NCBI GenBank assembly: GCA_964622455.1
Contig: CAZUQP010000030.1
Span: 1-64,000, forward strand
Length of the DNA stretch: 64,000 nt
Direction: 5' to 3'
Source: CAZUQP01 sp964622455
GTDB taxonomy: Bacteria > Pseudomonadota > Gammaproteobacteria > DSM-16500
The notes under the pieces are model-generated. The model saw only the letters and a list, made by a program, of their open reading frames with translations. It was not told where the DNA came from and searched no databases. The translations under genes were made by a program, and so were the position numbers. Shown here one piece after another: positions 25,721 to 34,140 of the stretch. How positions within the stretch are numbered: the stretch's first letter is position 1; every line of letters begins with the position of its first letter.

Positions 25721-27175
25721 TTAAACGGTAGGAATAACTAACCGATCACCTTCTTGCAGATCATTGCCCGCTAATAAATTAACGACTCTCACTGCTTCAG
25801 CGGTCGTGTGAAATCGGCGGGCAATTTTATCAATCGTATCGCCTTTGCGTACCATATAAACCGTATCTCCTGGTATTAATTCAGGCGCAGGATTTTTATG
25901 ATGGGTTGGGATGATGAGTTTTTGGCCTATATATAATGCGCTATCTGGGCGAATTCGATTGACGCTTGCTAATATCGAAGGTGTTATATGGAAACGTTTA
26001 GCAATTTTAGTTAAATCATCTCTCTTTCGCACCATATACAATGTGTCGCCAGGCTGCAAAGTATATTTTTCAAAGGTATTTTGTAGAGCGGTTGAAATCA
26101 TTTTACGATCATTAGATATTGCTTCAGTATTTTTAGTATTCGTTAATTCTTCTTGCTCTGATGCTAAAATAGTTCTTGAAATGGGAGGTGCAACATGCGG
26201 CGGACGAATTGTATTTTCGCTGAATTGTTCTACATTTTCGATGGGCAACACTAACTTAAATGGACCATGCGGCCCTGTCGCAGAACGGCTATAACCGGGA
26301 TTTAATTGTTTTAATTTTTTCAAACTAATACCAGCCAAATATGCCGCATGTTTTAAATCGACATGCGCACCAATATCCACTTCAGCTAAATAAGGTGCAT
26401 TGGGGACGGAAGGGAATTGAATGAAATATTTATCAGGATGACTGATAATGACAGCAAGTGCTAGCAATCGAGGTACATAATCTCGCGTTTCTTCTGCTAA
26501 GGGCAAATCCCAATAATCAATGCTTTCACCATTTTTAATGTTCTTGCTGATAGCAGATAACACATTTCCTTCACCCGTATCATATGCTGCAATGGCAAGC
26601 AGCCAATTACCTTGAAAAAAACTTTGTAAATAAGCGAGATGATTTAAAGCCGCTTTAGTGGATGCAACAACATCACGACGGCCATCGTACCATCTATTTT
26701 GACGAATTCCGTATCCAGAGGCAGTATCCCGCATCATTTGCCAAATCCCTGCAGCGCCGGATGAAGCATTGCGTGCAAAAGGATTATAAGCACTTTCAAT
26801 AATAGGCAATAACACAAGTTCTGCGGGCAAATTCCGTTTTTTAGCTTGTTGAAAAATATAATAGAGATATGGCGCTGCTCGATTCATGGCACTCATTAAA
26901 TAACTTTGGTGGTTTAAAAACCAAGCGATTCTTTCTTGAACAAGAGGATTATCTTCATAATGAGGCAGCGCAAATTCTTGGCGCAATATATCCCATATGT
27001 TATCCGCATTATTGTAGCGATCAATATCATCTGCAATCAGCCGCTTGCGTTCTGAAGAAAAATGTGAATTTTGTTGATAAACTTGAATACCTTCATTCGC
27101 ATATAAAATACCGCTTAGCAGTAATCCAGAGATTAAAAGCAATGTATTTTTTAGAGATGCAGACCAAGATAACAT
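25721..27175 (-). CDS. mltD: Membrane-bound lytic murein transglycosylase D
   Basis: A 484-residue envelope enzyme that cleaves peptidoglycan to anhydromuropeptides. It has an N-terminal signal segment (residues 8-26, ending LYA). No lipobox cysteine is evident, so it may be soluble in the periplasm. The SLT domain has LLPIIESAYNPFA with catalytic Glu127, then SSGAAGIWQMM and AIAAYDTGEGNV. Two LysM repeats at the C terminus (YMVRKRDDLTKIAKRF and YMVRKGDTIDKIARRF) bind glycan. It ends two bases beyond the kinase gene, convergent. Confidence 0.93.
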   Translation of the reverse strand: MLSWSASLKNTLLLISGLLLSGILYANEGIQVYQQNSHFSSERKRLIADDIDRYNNADNIWDILRQEFALPHYEDNPLVQERIAWFLNHQSYLMSAMNRAAPYLYYIFQQAKKRNLPAELVLLPIIESAYNPFARNASSGAAGIWQMMRDTASGYGIRQNRWYDGRRDVVASTKAALNHLAYLQSFFQGNWLLAIAAYDTGEGNVLSAISKNIKNGESIDYWDLPLAEETRDYVPRLLALAVIISHPDKYFIQFPSVPNAPYLAEVDIGAHVDLKHAAYLAGISLKKLKQLNPGYSRSATGPHGPFKLVLPIENVEQFSENTIRPPHVAPPISRTILASEQEELTNTKNTEAISNDRKMISTALQNTFEKYTLQPGDTLYMVRKRDDLTKIAKRFHITPSILASVNRIRPDSALYIGQKLIIPTHHKNPAPELIPGDTVYMVRKGDTIDKIARRFHTTAEAVRVVNLLAGNDLQEGDRLVIPTV

Positions 27176-27274
27176 GCGTATTCCAGGTTAATTTTTGGCA
27201 AAAAACTCCTGGAAGTTTACCATATAATTTATGCGATGGATAAGTTATATTAATAGCTTTAGGACGAAAGAACT

Positions 27275-28015
27275 TTGGCCAAATTATATCATGCAATACA
27301 ACAATGGAATCATTGGCTGACGCATTCTTTGGGGCATCGTTTACTGTTGGCAGAGAAAAAGTATTTATCCCACGAATTAAAAAAATATTTCGGTAAGCAT
27401 GCTTTGTTGATAGGCGTGCCAGAACAACAAGATTTATTAACGATCACAACCAGCGCCCATCCTGTATTACTAACCTCTTTTATCCGCCAATCGCCGCAAA
27501 TTAAAACGATTGAAAGCGGGTTGACCGAGTTAGCTATTTTATCCGGCAGCATTGATATGGTTATTTTGCCGCACACACTCCAATACGTAAACAATCCACG
27601 CCAATTGTTGGCAGAGGCGTGCCGTATTATTAAACCTGAGGGGCATATTGTCATTTTAGGATTTAATCCAGTGAGCGCCTGGGGCCTCAAAAAGATATTG
27701 ACTAAGAATAAAACGATTCCATGGTCAACACCTTTCATTCCAGCCCATACAGTTAAAAAATGGCTAAATTTAGAGGATTTCGAATTAATTAAACAAGATA
27801 CTTTTTTATTTCGGCCTCCTTTAATGCATCAAAATATTTATCATCAATTATTTTTTTTAGAATGGTTAGGGCGTATCTGTTATCGGCCGCTCGGCGGAGT
27901 ATATATGCTGATTGCTAAAGCGAAAGTCATCCCCTTGACGCCCATTCGATTACGATGGCAGCAGAAACTGCCGCATGTAGCGACGATTCCTAAACCTTCT
28001 ATGCGAGAATTTTAA
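27275..28015 (+). CDS. YafS-like SAM-dependent methyltransferase
   Basis: A 246-residue class I methyltransferase like E. coli YafS, which also lies next to rnhA and dnaQ. The second half of the fold is clear: MVILPHTLQYVNNPRQLLAEACRIIKPEGHIVILGFNP is read in family order, with FNPVSAWGLKK diagnostic. The first SAM-binding strand is divergent (ALLIGVPEQQDLL), as in YafS. No ATG fits. A TTG at 27275, ten bases after AGGACG, is the best start. Substrate unknown. It is followed after two bases by rnhA. Confidence 0.82.
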   Translation: MAKLYHAIQQWNHWLTHSLGHRLLLAEKKYLSHELKKYFGKHALLIGVPEQQDLLTITTSAHPVLLTSFIRQSPQIKTIESGLTELAILSGSIDMVILPHTLQYVNNPRQLLAEACRIIKPEGHIVILGFNPVSAWGLKKILTKNKTIPWSTPFIPAHTVKKWLNLEDFELIKQDTFLFRPPLMHQNIYHQLFFLEWLGRICYRPLGGVYMLIAKAKVIPLTPIRLRWQQKLPHVATIPKPSMREF

Positions 28016-28017
28016 CG

Positions 28018-28455
28018 ATGAAACATGTGATTATTTTTACTGACGGCGCTTGCCGCGGCAATCCTGGCCCCGGCGGGTGGGGTGTATTGTTGCGATATGG
28101 GAAACATGAAAAAACTTTTTTGGGCGCAGAGCTTAAAACAACCAATAATCGTATGGAATTAATGGCTGCAATCAAAGCACTTACTCTTTTACAAGAACCA
28201 TGCCGAGTAGATTTACATACCGATTCTCAATATTTACAGAAAGGAATTACTGAATGGTTATCTGCTTGGAAAAAACGGCACTGGAAAAAGTCAGATAATA
28301 AGCCGGTAAAAAATGCAGATTTGTGGGAAGAATTGGATAAGCAGAGCAGCAAACATCAAATCACCTGGCATTGGATAAAGGCACATAACGGGCATCCTGA
28401 AAACGAACGGGCAGATTTATTGGCAAACCAAGCGATTGATGAACTGCTTAAATAA
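28018..28455 (+). CDS. rnhA: Ribonuclease HI
   Basis: Degrades RNA in RNA-DNA hybrids (R-loops, primer remnants). The 145-residue product has the DEDD set: IFTDGACRGNPGPGGW (Asp), NNRMELMAAI (Glu), LHTDSQYLQKGI (Asp) and HPENERADLLANQA (His loop and Asp). The basic-handle region WLSAWKKRHWKKS is intact. It starts two bases after the methyltransferase and precedes dnaQ, as in many gammaproteobacteria. Confidence 0.97.
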   Translation: MKHVIIFTDGACRGNPGPGGWGVLLRYGKHEKTFLGAELKTTNNRMELMAAIKALTLLQEPCRVDLHTDSQYLQKGITEWLSAWKKRHWKKSDNKPVKNADLWEELDKQSSKHQITWHWIKAHNGHPENERADLLANQAIDELLK

Positions 28456-28482
28456 AAAATTTATTTACGTGAGAAAATAAAC

Positions 28483-29187
28483 ATGCGTCAAATTGTATTA
28501 GACACTGAGACAACCGGCTTACAAATAGAAGAAGGACATCGAATTATCGAAATAGGTTGCATTGAATTAATTAATCGTAAATTGACAGGTAAACGATATC
28601 ATCAATACATTAATCCAGAACGTCCTATTGAAGAAGAAGCGTTGGCCATCCACGGTATTACAGAAGATTTTCTAAAAAATAAACCGCCTTTTAGGGAAAT
28701 AGCCAAAGAATTTATTGAATTTATTACCAATGCTGAGCTTATTATTCATAACGCGCCTTTTGACACAGCTTTTATTAATCATGAATTACAATTAACACAG
28801 CAAAAGTGGAAATCATTAACAACTTATTGCTGTATCACTGATACGTTGTTACTTGCACGTCAATTACATGTCGGCCAACGAAATAGTTTAGACGCGCTCT
28901 GTAAACGTTATGGGGTTGACCATTCAAGCCGCGATTTTCATGGCGCGTTATTAGACGCGCGTTTGTTAGCAGAAGTTTATTTAAATATGACGGGCGGGCA
29001 GAGTAGCTTGTTTGAGGAAAATTTATCGATCAATCCTATTCGAGAAGAAAAAATTCAGTTGAAGGATAAGCAGACCCAGAAAAGAAATTTAATTGTTCTT
29101 TTAGCAGATGCAAACGAATTAAACGCCCACCATTTAAAATTAAAAGAGATAGCTGAAAAAGGAAGATCTCTATGGGAAGAAAGTTAA
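28483..29187 (+). CDS. dnaQ: DNA polymerase III epsilon subunit (proofreading exonuclease)
   Basis: A 234-residue 3'-5' exonuclease of the replicative polymerase core. ExoI is VLDTETTGLQ, ExoII is IIHNAPFDTAFINHEL, and ExoIII-epsilon carries HGALLDARLLAEVYL. The C-terminal tail after about residue 185 would bind the alpha subunit. It lies 27 bases after rnhA. Its last 4 bases overlap the convergent Bax-inhibitor gene. Confidence 0.96.
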   Translation: MRQIVLDTETTGLQIEEGHRIIEIGCIELINRKLTGKRYHQYINPERPIEEEALAIHGITEDFLKNKPPFREIAKEFIEFITNAELIIHNAPFDTAFINHELQLTQQKWKSLTTYCCITDTLLLARQLHVGQRNSLDALCKRYGVDHSSRDFHGALLDARLLAEVYLNMTGGQSSLFEENLSINPIREEKIQLKDKQTQKRNLIVLLADANELNAHHLKLKEIAEKGRSLWEES

Positions 29188-29861
29188 TTTCTATTATTCC
29201 CGCTTAAAGCGCCCAAGAGGATTAATAAATTTTGAAATAACATGAGAATATCAAGAAACAAACTAATCGTTGCCATAATATAATTCGTTTCGCCATTATG
29301 AATGATGCGGCTGGTGTCATACATCATTAACATCGTAGAGATAAATACCATCAAGGAAGAAATAGCGAGCTGCATGGCAGGCATTTGTAAGAAAATGTTA
29401 GCAAGGCTTGCTACAATGCAAACCACTAAACCAATCATTAAAAATTTACCCAAATGGCTTAAGTCTTTTTTAGTGACTAACGTATAAGCTGAACAGAGAA
29501 GAAACGTGACGCCTGTTCCGCCTAACGCGGTTAAGATGAGCTGGCCGCCATTGGTATAACCGCGAATAAATTGATTCAACATAGGACCCATGGAATAACC
29601 CAAGCAGCCGGTGAATGCGAAAACGGCCACAATTCCCCACACGCTGTTGCGTAAAGCGGTGGTGGCAAATAATAAAATAAAACCTGCAATAAATGCGACA
29701 ATAGAAGCGCCGAAACTGGCTTGATGCGCCATGGCGAGAGCCGCGGTTGCCGCGCTAAACAGTAAGGTGAAGCTCAGCAAAAGATAAGTATTCCGCAAAA
29801 CGGAATGCGTACTTAAAATAGAACCTGCGCGGCGCGTGATCATTGTTTCATTTATCGGCAT
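29184..29861 (-). CDS. Bax inhibitor-1/YccA family membrane protein
   Basis: A 225-residue inner-membrane protein with seven hydrophobic segments. The family pattern is clear: NTYLLLSFTLLFSAATAALA near the start, SVWGIVAVFAFTGCLGYSMGP in the middle, and SLFLDILMLFQNLL at the end, the terminal helix that holds the conserved Asp. Bacterial members are pH-sensitive leak channels (BsYetJ) or FtsH modulators (YccA). Which applies here is not known. The gene is monocistronic and convergent with dnaQ. Confidence 0.9.
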   Translation of the reverse strand: MPINETMITRRAGSILSTHSVLRNTYLLLSFTLLFSAATAALAMAHQASFGASIVAFIAGFILLFATTALRNSVWGIVAVFAFTGCLGYSMGPMLNQFIRGYTNGGQLILTALGGTGVTFLLCSAYTLVTKKDLSHLGKFLMIGLVVCIVASLANIFLQMPAMQLAISSLMVFISTMLMMYDTSRIIHNGETNYIMATISLFLDILMLFQNLLILLGALSGNNRN

Positions 29862-30166
29862 TTAGAATTCCCCTTTAAACATACAGTAAGCTATCATTTA
29901 CATTATGATTCATTTCTAAGGGATAATCTATAGGTGCTTTTAAGAGAAGCAGATGATGAGTTTTTTCAGCACTTCGCGTCAATAAAAATACGCTCAATGA
30001 CTGCTACTTTTTTGATATTTAATGTAATTATTGGTTGAATCCATTCTTAAAATAGCGTTAAGATAGCTCCCTATAAAATTATCTTTTGCCAACTATATAG
30101 ATTATCTTAAATCTCTAGAAGTATTTCTTATTAGCATAGGGACGTGCTCAGATGGCGCATGATTTA
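29862..30166. other. Non-coding stretch upstream of tRNA-Ser
   Basis: About 305 AT-rich bases hold the divergent promoters of the Bax-inhibitor gene (-) and tRNA-Ser (+). A weak box pair (TTGAAT, then TTAAGA after 17 bases, near 30033-30061) could serve tRNA-Ser. No ORF with a ribosome site, terminator hairpin or recognisable small RNA was seen. Confidence 0.4.
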
Positions 30167-30255
<89 letters not shown>

Positions 30256-30276
30256 AATTAAATTGGGGTATAGAAA

Positions 30277-30936
30277 TTGATAAAAGTGTTATTGGTTGAC
30301 GACCATGAGCTTGTACGTATCGGCATTAAGCGTTTATTGCAAGATGTTTCTAACGTGAAAGTCGTAGGTGAGGCAGGTACAGGTGAAGAAGCCATCCGTT
30401 TAGCGAAAGAACTGATTCCAGATGTTGTGCTCATGGATGTGCAAATGCCGGGTATCGGCGGTTTGGAAGCAACACGTAAAATGATTCGTCATAATCCTGA
30501 TATCAAGATCTTGGCTTTAACTGTCTGTAATGATGAGCCTTACCCTTCAAGGCTGCTGCAAGCAGGTGCTGCAGGTTATATCACTAAGGGATGCGATCCA
30601 GACGAAATGATTCGCGCTATTCGTACGGTGAATTCCGGCCAGCGTTATATTAGTTCTGAAATAGCGCAGCAGCTTGCGCTCAAACGATTTACAAAAAGTG
30701 AAGAATCACCGCTTGATATTTTGTCTGAGCGCGAATTACAAATTATGTTGATGATTACCAGCGGCCAAAAAGTCCAAGAAATTTCTGATAAGTTATGCTT
30801 AAGCCCCAAAACAGTGAATAGTTATCGTTACCGCATTTTTGAAAAATTAAACATTAACAGTGATGTTGAGTTGACATTGTTGGCCATTCGCCTTGGATTG
30901 GTTGAAGGGCATAAATCATCTACTGAAGAATCGTGA
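30277..30936 (+). CDS. uvrY: GacA/UvrY (LetA-type) response regulator
   Basis: A 219-residue NarL/FixJ-type regulator. The receiver domain has LLVDDHELVRIGI (acidic pair), VVLMDVQMPGIGGLEATRK (phospho-Asp54) and the Thr/Lys switch (LTVC, YITKG). The LuxR-type HTH has LSERELQIMLMI and LSPKTVNSYRYRIF. It aligns closely with UvrY/GacA throughout. In Legionella and relatives this regulator (LetA) drives the transmissive-phase switch through small RNAs and CsrA. The start is TTG at 30277 after a GGGG site. uvrC follows 35 bases later, the classical uvrY-uvrC order. Confidence 0.95.
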   Translation: MIKVLLVDDHELVRIGIKRLLQDVSNVKVVGEAGTGEEAIRLAKELIPDVVLMDVQMPGIGGLEATRKMIRHNPDIKILALTVCNDEPYPSRLLQAGAAGYITKGCDPDEMIRAIRTVNSGQRYISSEIAQQLALKRFTKSEESPLDILSERELQIMLMITSGQKVQEISDKLCLSPKTVNSYRYRIFEKLNINSDVELTLLAIRLGLVEGHKSSTEES

Positions 30937-30971
30937 TAAGCTATTCATAAGCTTACCGAGAGCGTTATTCG

Positions 30972-32792
30972 ATGTTTAATATCCAATCTTTTCTAAAAAA
31001 TGTGACTACCCAGCCCGGAATTTATCAAATGCTGGATGATGAAGGGCATATTCTTTATATCGGTAAAGCGCGCAATCTTAAAAAACGATTATCAAGTTAT
31101 TTTTCCACGCAACAAAAAGATTCAAAAACGCTCGCCTTATTAAAGCATGTAAAAAATATCGATATTACCGTTACACGCACTGAAACTGAAGCGTTGTTAT
31201 TAGAATGTAATTTAATAAAGCAGCATAAACCGCACTATAATGTATTATTTAGAGATGATAAAAGTTATCCCTACATTTTTATTTCAACTGAGGATACTTT
31301 TCCACGCATTGATTTTTATCGAGGTAATCGCAAAGAAAAAGGCATGTATTTTGGGCCTTTTCCACATTCAACGGCGGTGCGAGAAACGATTCACTTGATT
31401 GAAAAACTTTTTAAATTACGCACCTGCTCAAACCGGTTTTTTGCAAACCGGCAAAGACCTTGTATGCAATATCAAATAGGACGCTGCACAGGTCCTTGTG
31501 TGCACTTAATTTCAGAAAAAGAATATCAAAAAAATGTTCGGCATGCGATTTTATTTTTACAAGGAAAAAATGATCAAGTGATTACTGAATTAAGTAAGCA
31601 AATGGAAGAAGCGGCTAATCAATTACAATTTGAATTAGCAGCAGAGCTACGCAACCAAATTGCTAAATTACGTGAAATTCAGTCGTCACAATATATAACA
31701 AGGAAAGAGGGAAACGCGGATGTTATCGGATTAGCCATTTTAGCGGGGGTTGCTTGTATTCAATTACTGATGATTAGAGGCGGCAGAATGTTAGGCAGCC
31801 GTGCTTATTTTCCTAATGTGCCGCCACTTTCTTCTAAAGAAGAAATTTTAACTTCTTTTATTACCCAACACTATTTGAATTCTCGTTATAATAAAAATGA
31901 TATCCCTAAGGAAATTATTTTAGAAACTATTTTGCCTGAAAAAAACTGGTTGCTAGACGTGTTGCAGCAGCAAGCCCAGCATAAAGTGCTTTTTTTATCC
32001 CCTAAGGTAGGTGAACGTAAAAAATGGCTGAATATCGCCAACAATAGTGCAAAGCAATCTGTTACCAGTCAGTTGTTGAATAAAGCGAATACGAAAGAAC
32101 GTTTTAAAGCGCTACAAGAAGCACTTCACTTAACAAAAGAACCTGGGTGGATTGAATGTGTTGATATTAGTCATAGTATGGGAGAAGCGACTGTCGGTTC
32201 TTGTGTGGTATTTAATAAAGAAGGTCCTGTCAAAAATCACTATCGACGTTTTACTGTGACGGGCATTACGGGCGGCGATGATGTTGCTGCGATACGTCAA
32301 GTGCTTTTGCGACGTTATAAACGAACAGAGGCGGATGATTTAAAGTTTTCTGATATCTTATTCGTTGATGGTGGATTAGGGCAGCTGAATGCAGCCAAAA
32401 AAGTTTTAGCTGAATTAGGGATTACAAGTATTTTAATAATAGGGATTGCAAAAGGGCCTTTACGAAAACCAGGATTTGAGACATTACATCTAATAAATAA
32501 AACAACATTGCATTTACCGCCTGATTCTCTCGCGCTGCACTTGATTCAACAAATTCGCGATGAGGCGCATCGTTTTGCAATTACAGGACATCGATTACGT
32601 CGTGATAAAAAACGTCTGACATCTTCGCTAGAATTAATTCCAGGTATTGGAGCAAAAAGGCGGCGTGAATTATTACTTTACTTTGGTGGTATTCAGGCCA
32701 TCAATCGTGCTAGTCTTGAAGAGTTGGCTAAAGTGCCGGGAATCAGCCAGGCATTAGCAGAAAGGATTTTTTCGGCTATACATAATACGTAA
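30972..32792 (+). CDS. uvrC: Excinuclease ABC subunit C
   Basis: Makes both incisions in nucleotide-excision repair. The 606-residue product has an N-terminal GIY-YIG domain (PGIYQMLDDEGHILYIGKA), a cysteine-containing segment (RTCSNRFF, RPCMQYQIGRCTGPC), a UVR motif around residue 205, the RNase-H-like C-terminal nuclease (ECVDISHSMGE, FVDGGLGQLN) and two helix-hairpin-helix motifs at the end (LIPGIGAKRRRELL). Length is normal. It sits between uvrY and pgsA as in E. coli. Confidence 0.96.
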   Translation: MFNIQSFLKNVTTQPGIYQMLDDEGHILYIGKARNLKKRLSSYFSTQQKDSKTLALLKHVKNIDITVTRTETEALLLECNLIKQHKPHYNVLFRDDKSYPYIFISTEDTFPRIDFYRGNRKEKGMYFGPFPHSTAVRETIHLIEKLFKLRTCSNRFFANRQRPCMQYQIGRCTGPCVHLISEKEYQKNVRHAILFLQGKNDQVITELSKQMEEAANQLQFELAAELRNQIAKLREIQSSQYITRKEGNADVIGLAILAGVACIQLLMIRGGRMLGSRAYFPNVPPLSSKEEILTSFITQHYLNSRYNKNDIPKEIILETILPEKNWLLDVLQQQAQHKVLFLSPKVGERKKWLNIANNSAKQSVTSQLLNKANTKERFKALQEALHLTKEPGWIECVDISHSMGEATVGSCVVFNKEGPVKNHYRRFTVTGITGGDDVAAIRQVLLRRYKRTEADDLKFSDILFVDGGLGQLNAAKKVLAELGITSILIIGIAKGPLRKPGFETLHLINKTTLHLPPDSLALHLIQQIRDEAHRFAITGHRLRRDKKRLTSSLELIPGIGAKRRRELLLYFGGIQAINRASLEELAKVPGISQALAERIFSAIHNT

Positions 32793-32808
32793 TACTTAAC
32801 GGTGTCGT

Positions 32809-33411
32809 ATGTTTAATTTACCTAATATTCTTACCTTTTTGCGGATATTAGTCATTCCATTTTTGGCAATTGTATTTTATCTGCCTTATGTGTGGGGACA
32901 TACCCTCGCTGCTGTGATTTTTGCATTGGCCTGCATTACCGATTGGCTCGATGGCTATCTTGCCCGTAGTTTAAAACAATCAACTAAACTAGGCGCTTTT
33001 CTAGATCCTGTCGCAGACAAAGTCATGGTTTCGGTGGTCTTGGTTTTAATTGTGGGCGAGCCGCAATTTCAATTTATTACTTTATCATCTACTGTTTATG
33101 CAATGCCTGTAGCTGTTATCACCATTCCTGCAGCGATTATTGTTAGCCGTGAAATTATCGTATCTGCACTGCGTGAATGGATGGCCGAAATTGGTAAACG
33201 TACCAGTATTGCTGTGTCTCATTTAGGAAAAATAAAAACAACCATTCAAATGATTGCGCTGATTGTATTGCTCTATTGCGATTCTACAACACCAGTGATG
33301 ATTGTACTGGTAGGTTATGTGCTGCTATATGTTGCAGCCGTACTGACTATTTGGTCGATGATGATTTATCTTAAAACAGCATGGCCAGAAATGAAAAATC
33401 AATCAGCTTAA
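32809..33411 (+). CDS. pgsA: CDP-diacylglycerol--glycerol-3-phosphate 3-phosphatidyltransferase
   Basis: Makes phosphatidylglycerol phosphate at the inner membrane. The CDP-alcohol phosphatidyltransferase signature DGxxAR-G-DxxxD is present: TDWLDGYLARSLKQSTKLGAFLDPVADK is read across residues about 44-71. The 200-residue protein has about five to six membrane segments and starts MFNLPNILTFLRI, as the family does. It follows uvrC by 16 bases and precedes the tRNA cluster. Confidence 0.95.
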   Translation: MFNLPNILTFLRILVIPFLAIVFYLPYVWGHTLAAVIFALACITDWLDGYLARSLKQSTKLGAFLDPVADKVMVSVVLVLIVGEPQFQFITLSSTVYAMPVAVITIPAAIIVSREIIVSALREWMAEIGKRTSIAVSHLGKIKTTIQMIALIVLLYCDSTTPVMIVLVGYVLLYVAAVLTIWSMMIYLKTAWPEMKNQSA

Positions 33412-33429
33412 AATATTTCTTCTTTTCTC

Positions 33430-33457
33430 TTGACAGCCGAGGGTCGTTCGATAGAAT
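33430..33457 (+). promoter_or_regulatory. Strong promoter of the tRNA Gly-Cys-Leu operon
   Basis: A consensus -35 box TTGACA (33430-33435) is followed after 16 bases by TAGAAT (33452-33457). It lies 18 bases after pgsA and about 42 bases before tRNA-Gly, so the tRNAs can be transcribed independently of uvrY-uvrC-pgsA. Confidence 0.75.
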
Positions 33458-33498
33458 TACCGCCTATTCATTGAAGATGTTGATTCATAATGAATGTC

Positions 33499-33574
<76 letters not shown>

Positions 33575-33587
33575 TGAAAAGATTTTT

Positions 33588-33658
33588 GGCTGGGTGGCAG
33601 AGTGGTTATGCAGCGGCCTGCAAAGCCGTGGACGCCGGTTCGATTCCGACCCCAGCCT
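33588..33658 (+). tRNA. tRNA-Cys (anticodon GCA), CCA not encoded
   Basis: The acceptor GGCTGGG pairs perfectly with CCCAGCC, the anticodon GCA lies at 33620-33622, and the T loop is TTCGATT. After discriminator T (33658) the sequence reads TGTTTG, so CCA must be added by the nucleotidyltransferase, unlike its three CCA-encoding neighbours in the window. Confidence 0.95.
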
Positions 33659-33663
33659 TGTTT

Positions 33664-33752
33664 GCCCGGGTGGCGGAACAGGTAGACGCAAGGGACTTAA
33701 AATCCCTCGGGAGGTAACTCTCGTGCCGGTTCGATTCCGGCCTCGGGCACCA
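33664..33752 (+). tRNA. tRNA-Leu (anticodon UAA)
   Basis: Class II tRNA with a long variable arm (TCGGGAGGTAACTCTCG region). The acceptor GCCCGGG pairs with CTCGGGC through one G-U, the anticodon TAA lies at 33698-33700, and ACCA is encoded. It ends 19 bases before fdxA. Confidence 0.96.
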
Positions 33753-33771
33753 TTTAGTTGATGGTCTACTT

Positions 33772-34095
33772 ATGACTTTTATTGTCACAGAGCAATGCAT
33801 TCGTTGTAAATATACGGACTGTGTTGAAGTTTGTCCGGTAGACTGTTTCTATGAAGGTCCTAATTTTCTTGTTATCAATCCCGATGAATGTATTGATTGC
33901 GCACTTTGCGAACCTGAATGCCCTGTAGATGCTATTTATTCTGAGGATGATCTCCCAGAAAAATATCGGAATTTCTTTCAACTGAACAAAGAGCTCTCGG
34001 CGGCTTGGCCAAACATCAATCGCCGTAAAGACCCGCCTGCTGATGCAGATCAGTGGATGAATGTTGACGATAAACTAAAACTCCTTGAAAAATAA
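33772..34095 (+). CDS. fdxA: 7Fe/8Fe ferredoxin FdxA
   Basis: A 107-residue Azotobacter-type ferredoxin carrying two Fe-S clusters. The cysteine patterns are CIRCKYTDCVEVCPVDC and CIDCALCEPECPVDAIY, the first with the longer spacing seen in seven-iron ferredoxins. The C-terminal extension (NKELSAAWPNI) is also typical. It is a low-potential cytoplasmic electron carrier; the partner is not indicated. It follows the tRNA-Leu gene directly. Confidence 0.94.
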   Translation: MTFIVTEQCIRCKYTDCVEVCPVDCFYEGPNFLVINPDECIDCALCEPECPVDAIYSEDDLPEKYRNFFQLNKELSAAWPNINRRKDPPADADQWMNVDDKLKLLEK

Positions 34096-34140
34096 TTTTT
34101 GACTATTCTCTCAATTCTGTTAGATCTGGAAGGGTGCGCT

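Noticed and set aside
34099..34140. TTG start of yoaA at 34099
   Set aside because: The GTG at 34141 has GGAAGGG at good spacing, and homology begins just after it.
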